Source of the DNA: Bacteroidales bacterium
GTDB lineage: Bacteria > Bacteroidota > Bacteroidia > Bacteroidales > SMBSF39
Direction of reading: 5' to 3'
Assembly: GCA_021107685.1 (NCBI GenBank)
Contig: JAIOSH010000390.1
Span: 1 to 10,185 of the forward strand
DNA length: 10,185 nt
Below the pieces are notes generated by a model. It saw nothing but the letters and a program-made list of their open reading frames with translations, searched no databases and was not told the DNA's origin. The first letter of the stretch is position 1. Every line of letters begins with the position of its first letter. Below are positions 1 to 6,515 of the stretch, one piece after another. Both the position numbers and the translations under genes were made by a program.

Positions 1-1
1 A

Positions 2-139
2 AACTGCTTTCGTACTTTTACTGGTGCAGAAATTTATGCAAGAATTGAAGGGTTTGTTTCAACCGCAAGAAAACACAATTGTAATGTCTTTTCCGAATTA
101 TGTACTACCTTTGACGGATATAATTTTATAACAAAATAA
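2..139 (+). CDS. IS66-family transposase, C-terminal fragment (5' end outside window)
   Basis: An open frame enters from the left edge and ends at a TAA at 137-139, giving 45 residues with no start in view. The peptide contains FRTFTGAEIYARIEGFVST followed by ARKHNCNVFSEL. This pattern (a TGAE or similar turn, a helix ending in STARKH, then an N-V-hydrophobic helix) resembles the extreme C-terminus of IS66-type DDE transposases, which cut and join the ends of the element. I recognise it by memory of the family, not by a search. Because only the tail is visible, I cannot tell whether the full gene is intact. A candidate right-end inverted repeat follows one base after the stop, as expected if this is the 3' end of the element. 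The next gene is unrelated and starts 119 bases later. Confidence 0.68.
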   Translation, partial: NCFRTFTGAEIYARIEGFVSTARKHNCNVFSELCTTFDGYNFITK

Positions 140-159
140 TTGACCTGCTAAATAATTAC
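140..159 (-). repeat. Candidate right terminal inverted repeat of the IS66-like element
   Basis: Read outward-in on the minus strand this 20-mer is GTAATTATTTAGCAGGTCAA. IS66 elements typically begin with GTAA at each end and make an 8-bp target duplication. The position directly after the transposase stop fits a right end. If the end is at 159, the duplication would be bases 160-167 (GATTTATA). The left end is not in the window, so neither the repeat nor the duplication can be confirmed. Confidence 0.4.
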
Positions 160-258
160 GATTTATAGCTTTTTAATGCAACCATTTATAAAATATTCCT
201 GTCTTTTATTTGGAAAACCATAAGTTAATATTTTAATTAATCATAAAAATCCATAATC
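160..258 (+). promoter_or_regulatory. AT-rich leader of the large exported protein gene, weak promoter candidates
   Basis: This spacer lies between the proposed IS end and the ATG at 259. Two imperfect matches to the Bacteroidota -7 box TAnnTTTG occur: TAGCTTTT at 166-173 and TTTATTTG at 205-212. Neither has a TTTG at the usual distance upstream. No purine-rich ribosome binding site precedes the ATG, which is usual in this phylum. A promoter here is inferred mainly from gene position. Confidence 0.25.
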
Positions 259-3200
259 ATGAAAAAATTTAAATTACTCTTATCCGTTTCAATAATTTTT
301 CTTTTATTCACAGGTCATATCTTGGGACAAAAAAAACAGAATAATTCTCAGAACATCAAATATGATAAGGAATTACAAATAGATACAAGGATAGATAATA
401 TGGGCTATTGGAAAAAAATGGCAAGTTTGGGTTTGACACCTGTTAATCCTGAAATTCCATTTAAAAGCGCAGAATATGGCTCAAGTAAGATAAATGCAAA
501 AAGTGTAAAAACTGAAAATTCACCTGACATACCTGTAACTAATTTAAATAATGTAACTGAAAGTGAAAATTCTGTTTTCATTGACCCTAATAATAATGAC
601 CATCTTTTAAACTCAAATAATTCTACATCATGGTCAGGAAGTTCGGTAGGTAGTTTATATGGTGCAAATTATTTTTATTCTTATGATGCAGGATTAACAT
701 GGGGCGGTTCTCAGCAGGGGGCAGGCGGCTCAAATTCCGGGGATCCTACAACAGCGATTGATTTTTACGGCAGACGTTATGTAGGATATATTCATAGTAA
801 TTCAGGACAAGGTGTTTCTTATTCGGATGATGGAATTAACTGGAATCCGGTTTTAGTTGCAAATCCGCCTCCCGGCTGGTGGGACTTACTGGATAAAAAT
901 CATTTATGGATAGATAATAGCCCGACAAGTTCTTATTTGAGTAATTTGTATAATGCATGGACACCTTTTGGCGGTTCTAATGACAAGGAAATTGAAATTT
1001 CACGTTCTACTGACCGTGGTCTTAGCTGGTCTTCTGCTATCAATATTAGTTCTGCTGTTAATGCAGGCAGTCATAATCAGGGTGTAAATATTCAAACCGG
1101 TCCTAATGGTGAAGTTTATGTTATCTGGGCAATATATGATTCATGGCCTTCCGATGAGACAGCTATTGGCTTTGCAAAATCAACAAATGGTGGCGTCAGC
1201 TATGAACCTGCAACAAGAATTATTTCTAATATCAGAGGTATTAGAACAAGCGAAACATCCAAAAATATGAGGGTCAATTCCTTTCCTTCTATGGCTGTTG
1301 ATATTAGCGGAGGTACTAATAATGGAGATATTTATATTGTTTGGTCAAATATCGGTACTCCCGGGATAAACACAGGCTCTGATATTGATGTTTATATAAT
1401 TAAATCTACAAATGGAGGAATAAACTGGTCATCGCCAATCAAAGTTAATCAGGACCCATCTAATTTGGGTAAAGAACATTATTTCCCATGGATAACCTGT
1501 GATCCTGAAACAGGAATTTTAAGTGTAATTTTTTATGATGACAGAAATGTATCAAGTTCTTCCTGTGAAGTGTTTGTTGCAAATTCTTTTGACGGAGGTG
1601 CTACATGGGAAGATTTTATTGTTAGTGACGTATCTTTTACACCTTCTCCAATCCCTGGTTTAGCTTCAAGTTACTTTGGTGATTATCTTGGAATTTCTGC
1701 AAGAGGAGGAAAAGTTTATCCTTGCTGGACTGATAATAGAACTGGTATAGCAATGACTTATGTTTCACCATTTGAAACAAATAATCTTGAACGTCCTACT
1801 GACCTTACTGCAACTTTAAATGGTGTAACCGGGAATGTAAATCTAAGCTGGAACTTTAACTTTGTAACAGGTTTCCTTTATTTTAATATTTACCGTGATG
1901 ATATTGTTATAGGAACTACCACATCAACTAACTTTAGTGATAATCTTCCTGATTATGGTATTTATGAATATAAAGTTACAGCAGTACATAATGATGGAGA
2001 ATCCATACCGGATCAGCTAAGTGTTCAATGGGGTAATCCTGATATATCAGTTGATCCAGCCTCATTTTATGTAACATTACCACCTGATGGAATAACAACT
2101 GAAATATTAACAATATTTAATATTGGTGAGCTTGAACTTTCTTATAATATAAATACTGTTATCAGTCCACCTGAAGTTACACTTGCCTATTGTTCGGCTA
2201 GTGGCGGTTGTGATGAATATATCGGTAATGTACAGGTAGGAGATATTAATAATCCTTCGGGTTGTGATGGCTATGCCGATTATACTGCTATTTCTACTAA
2301 TATGAATCCGGGCGAATCATATCTAATTACAATTACAAATGGAAATCCATATTCAGCCGACCAATGTGGTATTTGGATAGATTGGAACCAGGATGAAGAT
2401 TTTGATGATGCCGGCGAAACAATTTCAGTATCGGGAACACCTGGAAACGGACCTTATACTGCTGCAATAATTCCACCTCAAACTGCTCTGTCAGGTAATA
2501 CAACAATGAGAATCCGTATTATGTGGTGGGGTACGCTTGATCCATGCGGAACTACAACCTATGGTGAAGTAGAGGATTATACTATAAATATTACTGGTTG
2601 GTTATCTTTAAACCCGCTATCAGGAACTATTCCTGCTAATTCGTCACAAAATATTGATGTAACATTTGATGCAACAGGATTAAATGTAGGTGTTTATAAT
2701 GCAGATATTCTTGTCTCAAGCAATGACCCTGATCTGCCCCTAATAACAATTCCTGCTACATTAAATGTAAGCCTTGGTAATCCTGTTATTTATGTTGACC
2801 CAACTTTCATTGATTTTGGTGATGTCCAGGTTGGTTCAAGCAATACATTACAGTTTATTATTCAAAACACCGGAACAGGTGTGCTATCAGGAACAATAAC
2901 AACACCTCAGGGTTTTACTGTTAATGAGGCTAAAGATATTTCTTCAATAAAACTTAAGAAGCAATCAGGTGTAAACCAAACTGATAATACATTATCTTTT
3001 AATATATCTGAAGGTATTATTAAAACATTTGATCTTACTTTTGAGCCAACATCAGCACAAACATATAACGGAGATGTTGTTATTACACATAATGCAGGTA
3101 GCAATCCTGAAATTATAACTGTTACAGGAAACGGTTTACCAGGACCTGAACCTGATATTTCTGTAAATCCTTTGAGTTTTAATACAACTCTTATTATTGA

Positions 3201-5025
3201 TGGAATAACTGATGAAATTATGCAAATAACAAATACAGGTGAAGCTCTTCTGACATATAATACAAATATTAATTATATGCTTGAGTCTATCCCTTTCAAT
3301 AATACACTAAAGCTCGGCAAAACTTTAAAAAATTTTGAAACAAGTATAATTAATGAATCTTGTCCTTATAAATCTACTGCTTATAGCTTAGCTGAAGTTA
3401 CAGGTGATATATTAATTGATTTAGATGTTGAAACACCCACAGGTGATAATCAAATGCTTGGTTGTGAATTTGACGGCAATTATATTTGGACAACAGGCGG
3501 TGGTTCAGATGGTTCAAATAAATTTTACAAATTTGATATTTCAGGAAATCTTCTCAATACTTATAATCAGGGAACAAGTTCTGCATGGGGTATGAGAGAT
3601 ATGGCTTTTGACGGCACTTATTTATACGCCGGTGATGATGATGGATTTTATATGATAGATCCGGCAAATGGAAATGTAACAACACTTTTTTCAAATACAT
3701 TAGGTCTCGGAGTTATCAGGGCTTTGGCATATAATTCTTCAAATGGTCATTTTTATGCTTGTAATTGGAATACAGGTATAATAGAATTTGATGCGAACGG
3801 TACACAGTATAGCACACTAAATTCACCTGGATTAACTGGCATGTATGGACTTGCTTATGATAATGCCTATAACAGACTTTGGATATTTAACAGAACAGGC
3901 AACCCTGAAACGACATTTTATGAATATGATATTGCAGCAGAAACTTTAACAGGAGTTTCCTATCAGATTCCATTACTGACTAATACAACAGATCAGGTAA
4001 ATGGCGGTGCTTTTTATTCTACTGATTTAGTTTCCGGCAAGGTTGTTCTATGTGGAATTGCACAGGCAACTCCTGTTGATAGGTTGTTTGCCATGGAATT
4101 AGATGATGTGGTAACATATTCGTGGTTAAGTATTACAAATAACGGATCAGGTTCTATTCCGGGAAATAACAGTTCTGTTGATGTAACTGTTCATTTTGAT
4201 GCTACGGGATTATCTATCGGGACTTATAATGCGGAAATAATTATTACAAGCAATGATCCTTATGAGCCGGAAGTAATTGTTCCAGTTACATTACAGGTTA
4301 TTGATGCAATAGTTGTTGATATTAAAGTGTTTTTAGAGGGCCCATTTTATGAAACAGAAATGTTACGCTTTCTTAATACTTATGGGGTTATGCCTTTTTA
4401 TCAACCTTATAATACAGATCCTTGGAATTATAACGGAACAGAAACAGCAAATCCTATTCCTAATTATGATATAGTTGACTGGATATTAGTAGAACTAAGA
4501 GAAACACCGGGAGATGCATCAACAGCTACGATAGGAACTATGATAGCACAACATGCTGCATTTATATTAAGGAACGGTTTTATAGTAAGAATGGATGGCT
4601 CCAGTTCTATACAATTCTCCGAAGTCATAACCGAAAACCTATATGTAGTTATTTGGCACAGGAACCATCTTGGAGTAATGTCAGCAAATGCACTTACAGA
4701 ATCCGGAGGCTTATACCAATACGATTTTACAACCGATGCAGGAAAGGCATACGGAGGAACACTTGGTTTTAAAGAATTAGAACCAGGTTTTTGGGGTATG
4801 GTCGGAGGTGATGGTGATGCCAATAATCAGGTCTCTGTTTCAGATAAAAATGATATTTGGGCACCACAAGTAGGAAATTCTGGATATTATGCAGGTGATT
4901 TTAATATGAATGTACAGGTTGATAATACTGATAAATTAGATATATGGATTCCTAATGCAGGAAAAGGTTCGCAGGTATCAGATAATATTCCTGATAAAGG
5001 CTTTAAATGTCAGGTGCCTAAATAA
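259..5025 (+). CDS. Large exported mosaic protein: sialidase-like propeller, FnIII, split Ig-like domains, GEVED, dockerin-like C-terminus
   Basis: The 1588-residue product starts with a signal peptide (about 1-23: MKKFK, a hydrophobic core, then a cut near GHILGQ), so it is exported. Residues 100-505 form an Asp-box beta-propeller with six SxDxGxxW-type turns near 141, 188, 250, 308, 383 and 443. I see no FRIP motif or arginine triad, so sialidase activity is doubtful. A fibronectin III domain follows (511-590). An Ig-like domain begins at 594-635 and resumes at 780-837; between the halves sits a Cys-containing GEVED domain (642-778, with the GEVEDY signature at 769-774). An ASH/choice-of-anchor-D-like domain covers 841-960. 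A second split Ig-like domain (964-1006 and 1287-1348) encloses another propeller (about 1046-1285). The tail (1350-1588) is a module I recognise as recurrent in Bacteroidota secreted proteins, ending in two EF-hand-like loops and QVPK. No T9SS type A domain is present. The architecture suggests surface binding or adhesion, but substrate and function are unknown. The ATG is the first one before the signal peptide. Confidence 0.9.
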   Translation: MKKFKLLLSVSIIFLLFTGHILGQKKQNNSQNIKYDKELQIDTRIDNMGYWKKMASLGLTPVNPEIPFKSAEYGSSKINAKSVKTENSPDIPVTNLNNVTESENSVFIDPNNNDHLLNSNNSTSWSGSSVGSLYGANYFYSYDAGLTWGGSQQGAGGSNSGDPTTAIDFYGRRYVGYIHSNSGQGVSYSDDGINWNPVLVANPPPGWWDLLDKNHLWIDNSPTSSYLSNLYNAWTPFGGSNDKEIEISRSTDRGLSWSSAINISSAVNAGSHNQGVNIQTGPNGEVYVIWAIYDSWPSDETAIGFAKSTNGGVSYEPATRIISNIRGIRTSETSKNMRVNSFPSMAVDISGGTNNGDIYIVWSNIGTPGINTGSDIDVYIIKSTNGGINWSSPIKVNQDPSNLGKEHYFPWITCDPETGILSVIFYDDRNVSSSSCEVFVANSFDGGATWEDFIVSDVSFTPSPIPGLASSYFGDYLGISARGGKVYPCWTDNRTGIAMTYVSPFETNNLERPTDLTATLNGVTGNVNLSWNFNFVTGFLYFNIYRDDIVIGTTTSTNFSDNLPDYGIYEYKVTAVHNDGESIPDQLSVQWGNPDISVDPASFYVTLPPDGITTEILTIFNIGELELSYNINTVISPPEVTLAYCSASGGCDEYIGNVQVGDINNPSGCDGYADYTAISTNMNPGESYLITITNGNPYSADQCGIWIDWNQDEDFDDAGETISVSGTPGNGPYTAAIIPPQTALSGNTTMRIRIMWWGTLDPCGTTTYGEVEDYTINITGWLSLNPLSGTIPANSSQNIDVTFDATGLNVGVYNADILVSSNDPDLPLITIPATLNVSLGNPVIYVDPTFIDFGDVQVGSSNTLQFIIQNTGTGVLSGTITTPQGFTVNEAKDISSIKLKKQSGVNQTDNTLSFNISEGIIKTFDLTFEPTSAQTYNGDVVITHNAGSNPEIITVTGNGLPGPEPDISVNPLSFNTTLIIDGITDEIMQITNTGEALLTYNTNINYMLESIPFNNTLKLGKTLKNFETSIINESCPYKSTAYSLAEVTGDILIDLDVETPTGDNQMLGCEFDGNYIWTTGGGSDGSNKFYKFDISGNLLNTYNQGTSSAWGMRDMAFDGTYLYAGDDDGFYMIDPANGNVTTLFSNTLGLGVIRALAYNSSNGHFYACNWNTGIIEFDANGTQYSTLNSPGLTGMYGLAYDNAYNRLWIFNRTGNPETTFYEYDIAAETLTGVSYQIPLLTNTTDQVNGGAFYSTDLVSGKVVLCGIAQATPVDRLFAMELDDVVTYSWLSITNNGSGSIPGNNSSVDVTVHFDATGLSIGTYNAEIIITSNDPYEPEVIVPVTLQVIDAIVVDIKVFLEGPFYETEMLRFLNTYGVMPFYQPYNTDPWNYNGTETANPIPNYDIVDWILVELRETPGDASTATIGTMIAQHAAFILRNGFIVRMDGSSSIQFSEVITENLYVVIWHRNHLGVMSANALTESGGLYQYDFTTDAGKAYGGTLGFKELEPGFWGMVGGDGDANNQVSVSDKNDIWAPQVGNSGYYAGDFNMNVQVDNTDKLDIWIPNAGKGSQVSDNIPDKGFKCQVPK
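4804..4953 (+). other. Dockerin-like pair of calcium-binding loops at the C-terminus of the mosaic protein
   Basis: Residues 1518-1529 read D-x-D-x-N-x-Q-x-S-x-x-D and residues 1547-1558 read D-x-N-x-N-x-Q-x-D-x-x-D. Both match the 12-position calcium loop of EF-hands and dockerins, and each is followed by K-x-D-I-W, so the unit is a tandem duplication. Dockerins usually bind cohesins, but no cohesin is encoded here, and this Bacteroidota version may instead stabilise the C-terminus or act as an anchoring or sorting signal. Calcium binding is inferred from the spacing of acidic and amide residues. Confidence 0.6.
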
Positions 5026-5037
5026 AGTATTATTTAG
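5018..5037. terminator. Perfect 8-bp palindromic stem over the stop codon of the mosaic gene
   Basis: CTAAATAA (5018-5025) and TTATTTAG (5030-5037) are exact reverse complements around the 4-base loop AGTA, and the left arm contains the TAA stop. The stem is AT-rich and has no T-run after it, so it would be a weak intrinsic terminator at best. It may only be a chance palindrome in AT-rich DNA. Confidence 0.25.
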
Positions 5038-5150
5038 TTGCTGAACGAAAACCATAAATAATTTAAAGAAATATTAGATTATAAATTTGTTTAAATTTTA
5101 CCTCAACAGAAAGGCCAGAGGGTTTATCCTGTTGAATAGCAAAGCTTATA

Positions 5151-5285
5151 TTCCACAGGGCCGTAAGTCCCTTCCTTCGACTGCCACTCGGACAGGTATG
5201 TGCAGGAGTGACGGTGAGGGATAAATTGTGCCTGCCCTGTAAAGAAATGTATCGGGGAGAGGTGTACTGGAGGGTTACTTGCCTG
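5151..5285. repeat. GC-rich, foldable intergenic island (candidate dispersed palindromic repeat or structured RNA)
   Basis: About 73 of these 135 bases are G or C, far above the flanking AT-rich DNA. Three nested complementary pairs can form one long imperfect hairpin: ACAGGGC (5155-5161) with GCCCTGT (5234-5240), TCCCT (5168-5172) with AGGGA (5217-5221), and CTGCCACTC (5181-5189) with GAGTGACGG (5206-5214, one mismatch plus a T-G pair). No convincing coding frame is present. It lies between the 3' ends of two convergent genes. The text resembles interspersed palindromic repeats seen in many bacterial genomes, but only one copy is in the window, so a repeat family is inferred. A bidirectional terminator or small RNA is an alternative. 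Confidence 0.4.
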
Positions 5286-6197
5286 TTAGCAGCCTATTTG
5301 ATTCCCTGCGGTATTTTCTATCAATCTTTCGTATTCATCAAATAAAGTCAGTTGAGTTATTTTTTTCTTTTCAAGTACTGGGTAGTTGCTTATAAATAAT
5401 TCTTTTCCGCTTTGATTTCCATTTTTCCCAACATTTCGCATTCCATAAGTTAAATTCCATTCGTTTATGTTGGCAAAGGAAAATAAATTTTTTATGTATT
5501 CGCTATCATCATAAGTAATAAGCCATTTATGTTTTGTGTTTTTTAATACTTCGGCAAATCTTTCATGGTCAAATGTTTTATGGAGATTTCCGTTTTTCCC
5601 ATATAAGGCTGATTTTGTTGCAGAATAATAAGGCGGGTCAAGAAAAATAAATACATTTTCTCCTTTGGTTTCTATAACTTGCTGGTAATCTAAATTAGTA
5701 ATTAAAACATTTTTATCCAATATCGTTAAAAGTGCTTTTACTCTTTCGATGCTCGATTGTGTAAATCGCCTTTCAAATGCAGCATTTGAAAAACCACCAC
5801 TTTCACTTGTTCCCGAAAATGTAATACGATTAAAAGAAAAAAATGCTGCTGCTTTTTTTAAATCGTCAAATTTTTCAATGTTTTCAATTAAATAGCGGTG
5901 CAATTCTTTTCCGCCGTGCCTACTGGCAGGAAGGTTTTCAAATTTATCTTTCCATTGCTGAATTTGTGCTATTAATTTATTTGGATTTTGTTGTGTTTGT
6001 TTCCAAAAATAATAAAGGTTCTGGTAAATATCATTTATCCAATATTTTCTGTTTGGATATTTTTGTTTGAAGTAAACAAAAACCGAACCACCACCGAGAA
6101 ATGGTTCTCTAAATTCATCAAATTCTGGAACCAATGTCGCGATTATTTTAACAGCTCGACTTTTATCGCCCGGATATCTTAATGGACTTTTTATCAT
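5286..6197 (-). CDS. D12-class DNA adenine-N6 methyltransferase (Dam-like, solitary)
   Basis: This 303-residue protein transfers a methyl group from S-adenosylmethionine to adenine N6 in a DNA target that cannot be read from the sequence. In order it shows the N-terminal PLRYPGDKSR motif (residues 5-14), the AdoMet-binding motif EPFLGGGSV (31-39), WINDIYQNLYYFW (53-65), FNRITFSGT (122-130), the catalytic DPPYY (187-191), HERFAEVL (211-218) and WLITYDDS (225-232). This is the motif order of the Dam/D12 (alpha) group, and the length is normal. After the catalytic fold comes QLTLF (282-286), like a sliding-clamp-binding peptide. No restriction endonuclease or specificity gene is nearby, so it appears to be an orphan or a mobile-element-type enzyme. 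An in-frame stop lies directly before the ATG, which fixes the start. The last residues (about TAGNQIGC) are encoded in DNA that merges with the GC-rich island, so the native C-terminus may have been replaced. Confidence 0.93.
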   Translation of the reverse strand: MIKSPLRYPGDKSRAVKIIATLVPEFDEFREPFLGGGSVFVYFKQKYPNRKYWINDIYQNLYYFWKQTQQNPNKLIAQIQQWKDKFENLPASRHGGKELHRYLIENIEKFDDLKKAAAFFSFNRITFSGTSESGGFSNAAFERRFTQSSIERVKALLTILDKNVLITNLDYQQVIETKGENVFIFLDPPYYSATKSALYGKNGNLHKTFDHERFAEVLKNTKHKWLITYDDSEYIKNLFSFANINEWNLTYGMRNVGKNGNQSGKELFISNYPVLEKKKITQLTLFDEYERLIENTAGNQIGC

Positions 6198-6219
6198 TTA
6201 ATTAGCATTTTCTATTGTT

Positions 6220-6238
6220 ACGAAAAATTTGTTTTCGT
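6220..6238 (-). promoter_or_regulatory. Small hairpin in the methyltransferase leader
   Basis: ACGAAAA (6220-6226) pairs perfectly with TTTTCGT (6232-6238) around a 5-base loop. It lies 22 bases upstream of the methyltransferase ATG, inside the long leader predicted from the minus-strand promoter. It could influence translation, but a 7-bp stem in AT-rich DNA may also be chance. Confidence 0.25.
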
Positions 6239-6356
6239 TTGCTTCATCTAACAAGTTTTTAATCAATTTTTTTTGATTTCTGAATTTATTTTTTGATTTT
6301 CATATATTGCTGAGAACGTCATTCAGTCTAAAAAATCTTTGTTTTATAAAAACATC

Positions 6357-6380
6357 GCTCAAAAATAAAACGATTTGAGC
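6357..6380. promoter_or_regulatory. Operator-like inverted repeat GCTCAAA-N10-TTTGAGC
   Basis: Two exact 7-base arms (6357-6363 and 6374-6380) are separated by 10 bases. The palindrome covers the -7 box and part of the spacer of the minus-strand promoter. A third GCTCAAA occurs at 6399-6405. This placement is typical of a repressor site, but no regulator gene is in the window. The binding protein is unknown, and autoregulation is only a guess. Confidence 0.4.
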
Positions 6381-6390
6381 AATAATCAAA
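6360..6390 (-). promoter_or_regulatory. Bacteroidota-type promoter for the methyltransferase gene
   Basis: On the minus strand TTTG (6390-6387) is followed after 19 bases by TATTTTTG (6367-6360). Both boxes match the Bacteroidota sigma-A consensus TTTG / TAnnTTTG exactly, and the spacing is near the usual distance. Transcription would start near 6353 and leave a leader of about 155 bases, which is long. No other full -7 match lies nearer the gene. Confidence 0.55.
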
Positions 6391-6399
6391 ATTTAACTG

Positions 6400-6422
6400 C
6401 TCAAAATCTCAAATCTCAAAAT
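6400..6422. repeat. Three short tandem CTCAAA(A)T units
   Basis: The units CTCAAAAT (6400-6407), CTCAAAT (6408-6414) and CTCAAAAT (6415-6422) follow each other directly. They lie just upstream of the -33 box of the minus-strand promoter and share CTCAAA with the nearby inverted repeat, so they might be extra binding sites for the same regulator. Simple AT-rich slippage is the alternative. Confidence 0.4.
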
Positions 6423-6426
6423 AAAA

Positions 6427-6467
6427 TTTAGCCTGTTTCTTCATTATTAATAGTTTTTTTACATTTA
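6427..6467 (+). promoter_or_regulatory. Weak promoter candidates for the symporter gene
   Basis: Two overlapping imperfect pairs fit the Bacteroidota layout. One is TTTA (6427-6430), 20 bases, TAGTTTTT (6451-6458). The other is TTTC (6436-6439), 20 bases, TACATTTA (6460-6467). Each differs from consensus in both boxes. The second would give a leader of roughly 40 bases before the ATG at 6516. Confidence 0.3.
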
Positions 6468-6515
6468 CAAAAATTTTAAATGAAATATTATCAAATCCTA
6501 ATTTAATATATATTT

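Larger units (their letters stand above)
6198..6515. promoter_or_regulatory. Divergent intergenic control region between the methyltransferase and the symporter
   Basis: This 318-base stretch has no plausible gene. It serves as the 5' region of both neighbours. It holds a good minus-strand promoter for the methyltransferase, an inverted repeat over that promoter, a short run of CTCAAA-type direct repeats, imperfect plus-strand promoter boxes and small AT-rich hairpins in the methyltransferase leader (for example AATCAA at 6261-6266 with TTGATT at 6273-6278). These are listed separately where they can be supported. Confidence 0.6.

Noticed and set aside
556..1773. Active sialidase
   Set aside because: Asp-box turns are present, but no FRIP motif or arginine triad can be seen. 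Asp boxes are common in non-enzymatic propellers, so only the fold is claimed.
4464..4823. 119-codon minus-strand open frame inside the mosaic gene
   Set aside because: It lies fully opposite the well-supported C-terminal module, has no recognisable motif and has biased composition as expected for an antisense shadow.
5285..5291. GTTAGCA as an integron attC core site
   Set aside because: It does not fit GTTRRRY fully, there is no complementary partner core at a suitable distance and no integrase in the window.
5843..6182. Plus-strand open frames opposite the methyltransferase
   Set aside because: They overlap conserved methyltransferase motifs on the other strand, have low-complexity hydrophobic translations and no promoter of their own.
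6399..6427. CRISPR-like array
   Set aside because: The repeated units are only 7-8 bases and are directly tandem without spacers.
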